DNA of 64,000 bases, from positions 1 through 64,000 of the forward strand of contig NZ_AGRW01000040.1 in the NCBI RefSeq assembly GCF_000255555.1, read 5' to 3'. Both the position numbers and the translations under genes were made by a program. Position 1 is the stretch's first letter. The number at the start of each line of letters is the position of its first letter. Under the pieces are notes generated by a model that saw nothing but the letters and a program-made list of their open reading frames with translations, made no database searches and was not told the DNA's origin. This document shows, one piece after another, positions 61,988 to 64,000 of this stretch. This stretch comes from Treponema saccharophilum DSM 2985 (GTDB lineage: Bacteria; Spirochaetota; Spirochaetia; Treponematales; Treponemataceae).

Positions 61988-62832
61988 CTTGCGCTCCTGT
62001 TTTTCAGGATGTTGAATCCCAGATTGATGATGAGTATGAAGACGAACAGGACGACGCCTGTCGCGATGAGCGCGCCGCGGTGAAGCTCCGCCGCATAGCC
62101 CATCTCGATTACGATGTTCGCCGTCAGCGTCCTCACGCCCTTCAATATTCTCGCCGGAATGCGCGCCTGGTTTCCGGCGACCATTATCACCGCCATTGTC
62201 TCGCCTATCGCGCGCCCGATTCCGAGAATCACGCCGGCAAGGATTCCCGACCGTGCCGCGGGGACGACCGCAAGGAAGACGCTCCTCTCGTGGCTCGCGC
62301 CGAGCGCGCGGCTTCCCTCGTAGTAGCTTTGCGGCACGGCGTTGAGCGCGCTTTCCGAAACGGATATGATTGTCGGGAGAATCATCATTCCAAGAAGGAG
62401 GCTCGCCGTCAGAATCGAGGAGCCGTTCCCCCCGAAAACGTTCCGCACGAACGGGACGATAATCATGAGCCCGAAGAAACCGTACACGACGCTCGGAATT
62501 CCCGCGAGCAAATCGATTGCCGGTTTCAGTATCCCGCGAAGCCGCCTCGGGCAGAAGCGCGAGAGGAAAACCGCCGTCATGAATCCGACGGGGACGCCGA
62601 CGACGACCGCGCCCGCCGTAACGTACAGGCTTCCGACAATCATCGGAAAGATTCCGAATATCCCGTTCCCCGGCTTCCATCTTGTCCCGAGCAGGAATTT
62701 TCCCGCCCCGATTTCCCTCATCGCCGGAATGCCGTTCGCGAAAAGGAACACGCAAATAAGCAGGACGGCGACGATGCTGAAAGCCGCCGCCAGCAGGAAT
62801 ATCATTTCCCAAATTTTCTCTTTCGCTTTCAT
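61984..62832 (-). CDS. pstC: Phosphate ABC importer permease PstC
   Basis: This 282-residue permease begins [19 protein letters not shown]. Landmarks are [20 protein letters not shown], the [21 protein letters not shown] loop that meets PstB (quoted in part: [16 protein letters not shown]), and [16 protein letters not shown]. Two bases separate its start codon from the end of pstS upstream. Together with PstA it imports phosphate bound by PstS. Confidence 0.94.
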   Translation of the reverse strand: MKAKEKIWEMIFLLAAAFSIVAVLLICVFLFANGIPAMREIGAGKFLLGTRWKPGNGIFGIFPMIVGSLYVTAGAVVVGVPVGFMTAVFLSRFCPRRLRGILKPAIDLLAGIPSVVYGFFGLMIIVPFVRNVFGGNGSSILTASLLLGMMILPTIISVSESALNAVPQSYYEGSRALGASHERSVFLAVVPAARSGILAGVILGIGRAIGETMAVIMVAGNQARIPARILKGVRTLTANIVIEMGYAAELHRGALIATGVVLFVFILIINLGFNILKNRSAR

Positions 62833-62833
62833 A

Positions 62834-63703
62834 TCACCTGGAGACAGAAGACCATTTCGTGTATTCCCCCGTAAAAATCTTCTCCACCTGCTCGCGCGAA
62901 AGATTCCCGACCGGGTTTTCCTTGTTCACTATGACGGCGATCCCGTCGACGGCGATTGCAATCTCGTAGACGCCGCCCGCCCTCTCGGTCTGCTTGAGGC
63001 TGCGGCTCGCCATTCCGATGTCGCATGTCCCGCTCATCGCGTTCGCGATGCCCGTCGTCGAATCGCTCGTCTGAAGCTCAATCCTGACGTTCTCGTTATG
63101 GGACCGGTACGCCTCGACGAGCTTCTCCATCACCGGCGACACGGAAGAGGAACCGGCGACGACGACTTTCCCGGAGGCGTTGTTCGAGACGAACGCCTTC
63201 GTCGAGGGAACCTTTATGTAGTTGTTTGCCGCGATTACCGACTGCCCTTCCCTGCTCGAAATGAAACTGACGAAATCGCGCGCGGCATCCGAAATCCCGT
63301 CCCTGACGACGATGTTGAACGGGCGGCTGATTTTGTAGGAGCCGTTGTCGATGTTCGATACGCAGGCATCCGCCCCGTCGATTTTCACCGCCTTGACCGA
63401 ATTGTTGAGCGAGCCGAGCGAGATATAGCCGATTGCGTACCGGTCGCAGGCAACGTTCGCCATCATGACCGCAGTAGAATTCGTTATAGCCGCCTCGTCA
63501 GTCGTGTAATCGACCTTGATTCCGCCCGCCACCTTCTTCTCTATCCCGAAAAGCTCCACGAACGCGCTGCGCGTGCCGCTCCCGTCCTCGCGGCTCAGGA
63601 CCGAAATCGATTTCCTCGCGCTGAATTTTGCCGCGGCAAAAACCGCGCACGCCGACGACACGATGGCGATTCCCGCGATTGCCTTCTTCACATTGTTCTT
63701 CAT
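62834..63703 (-). CDS. pstS: Phosphate-binding protein PstS, halves in swapped (permuted) order
   Basis: This 289-residue exported protein has a signal peptide (IAIVSSACAVFAAA). The known PstS order starts with an AGSSSVSP segment and ends with an SREDGSGTR half. Here the order is reversed: residues 33-165 hold SREDGSGTR (37-45), IGYISLGSLN and a FISSREGQSV end, while residues 178-289 hold AGSSSVSP (183-190), STTGIANAM, CDIGMASR and VIVNKENPV, finishing IFTGEYTKW. Both phosphate-binding loops are present, so function is probably kept by circular permutation. It heads the pst operon behind PHO-box-like repeats (63761-63788). Confidence 0.93.
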   Translation of the reverse strand: MKNNVKKAIAGIAIVSSACAVFAAAKFSARKSISVLSREDGSGTRSAFVELFGIEKKVAGGIKVDYTTDEAAITNSTAVMMANVACDRYAIGYISLGSLNNSVKAVKIDGADACVSNIDNGSYKISRPFNIVVRDGISDAARDFVSFISSREGQSVIAANNYIKVPSTKAFVSNNASGKVVVAGSSSVSPVMEKLVEAYRSHNENVRIELQTSDSTTGIANAMSGTCDIGMASRSLKQTERAGGVYEIAIAVDGIAVIVNKENPVGNLSREQVEKIFTGEYTKWSSVSR

Positions 63704-63760
63704 AAAAACTCCCCAAGGACACAGTCCTTTGCTTTTGCTGGGGAAAATCTACACGGCCTG

Positions 63761-63788
63761 TGTAAAAACAAAAGGAAGATTCTGTTAA
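63761..63788 (-). promoter_or_regulatory. PHO-box-like repeats upstream of pstS
   Basis: On the minus strand TTAACA-N5-TTCCTT-N5-TTTACA: three hexamers at 11-bp period, the middle one imperfect, 58 bp upstream of the pstS start. A short ACAGTCCTTTGC / GGACACAG region lies between. Confidence 0.6.
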
Positions 63789-63839
63789 ATTCTGGAAAAA
63801 GGCGCGCGCATTGGTCACTCGCGTTTATCGTTAGTTATC

Positions 63840-64000
63840 GGAGCGCGCGCGCGCAGCACTTGCTGACGCAAGTGTGCGCATTGGCGGATGGGCGATTTTT
63901 GTTTGACAGACTGGCGGTTTTTGCGGAGCGCGCTCGCAGCTCTTGCTGGCGCATGTGTGCGCATTGGCGGACGGGCGATTTTTGTTTGACAGACTGGCGG
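63840..64000 (+). repeat. Tandem repeat of about 85 bp, running out of the window
   Basis: Two tandem units start GGAGCGCGC at 63840 and 63925. Each includes a hairpin such as GCACTTGC/GCAAGTG, GTGCGCATTGGCGGA, and GCGATTTTTGTTTGACAGA. The copies differ at several positions in the hairpin but are nearly identical after it. The second unit is cut by the window end; a partial GCGCGCATTGG precedes the first. No coding frame is convincing. Confidence 0.75.

Overview
The window looks like chromosomal DNA of a saccharolytic, host-associated Treponema-like spirochaete. The evidence is a P83/100-family spirochaetal antigen, two methyl-accepting chemotaxis proteins, an mgl operon whose binding protein has the permuted order reported for T. 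pallidum MglB-2, and integron-type gene cassettes like those known from T. denticola. Most genes are moderately GC-rich. The cas interference genes (about 3.2-9.2 kb) and the cassette block (about 45.1-49.2 kb) are clearly AT-richer. All calls come from reading the sequence; no database search was run.

Layout. 1-9250: a type I-C CRISPR array (17 repeats visible, cut by the window edge), its leader, and a minus-strand operon cas3-(small ORF)-cas5c-cas8c-cas7c-cas4-cas1-cas2, with an internal cas11c start inside cas8c. 9250-19010: a chemoreceptor, a hybrid histidine kinase, a two-receiver response regulator, a TM2-domain membrane protein facing a truncated XRE repressor, and a secreted 5'-nucleotidase. 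19629-27933: a four-gene run of adenylate/guanylate cyclase, FecR-type protein, coiled-coil outer-membrane protein and InlB-repeat lipoprotein. 28056-29081: an orphan TRAP binding protein. 29311-36702: a sucrose operon (lacI, binding protein, two permeases, amylosucrase, fructokinase) behind a near-consensus promoter. 36817-40225: peroxide-stress genes (glutathione peroxidase, thioredoxin reductase-like), a CDF exporter and an OhrR/MarR regulator. 40295-44936: mglBAC. 45125-49157: an integron cassette array without a visible integrase. 49266-54700: P83/100, a membrane protein, gene debris and a second chemoreceptor. 54895-63788: the phosphate regulon (nptA; phoB-phoR; pstSCAB-phoU) with PHO-box-like repeats at three promoters. 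63840 to the end: a tandem repeat running out of the window.

How it fits together. Sucrose and galactose/glucose uptake, two chemoreceptors and the phosphate regulon describe a motile sugar fermenter that manages phosphate scarcity; the nucleotidase could supply phosphate from nucleotides. CRISPR-Cas is the defence system, and the cassette array adds HicAB, an HNH nuclease and small unknown genes.

The observations most worth checking are: (1) the integrase-less cassette array with textbook attC folds; (2) a PstS whose two halves are in swapped order, beside an MglB that is also permuted; (3) a lone CRISPR-like pseudo-repeat between cas2 and the leader whose downstream 'guide' shares nine 5' bases with the leader; (4) an MglC permease with a coiled-coil extension of about 210 residues; (5) two families of dispersed intergenic repeats.
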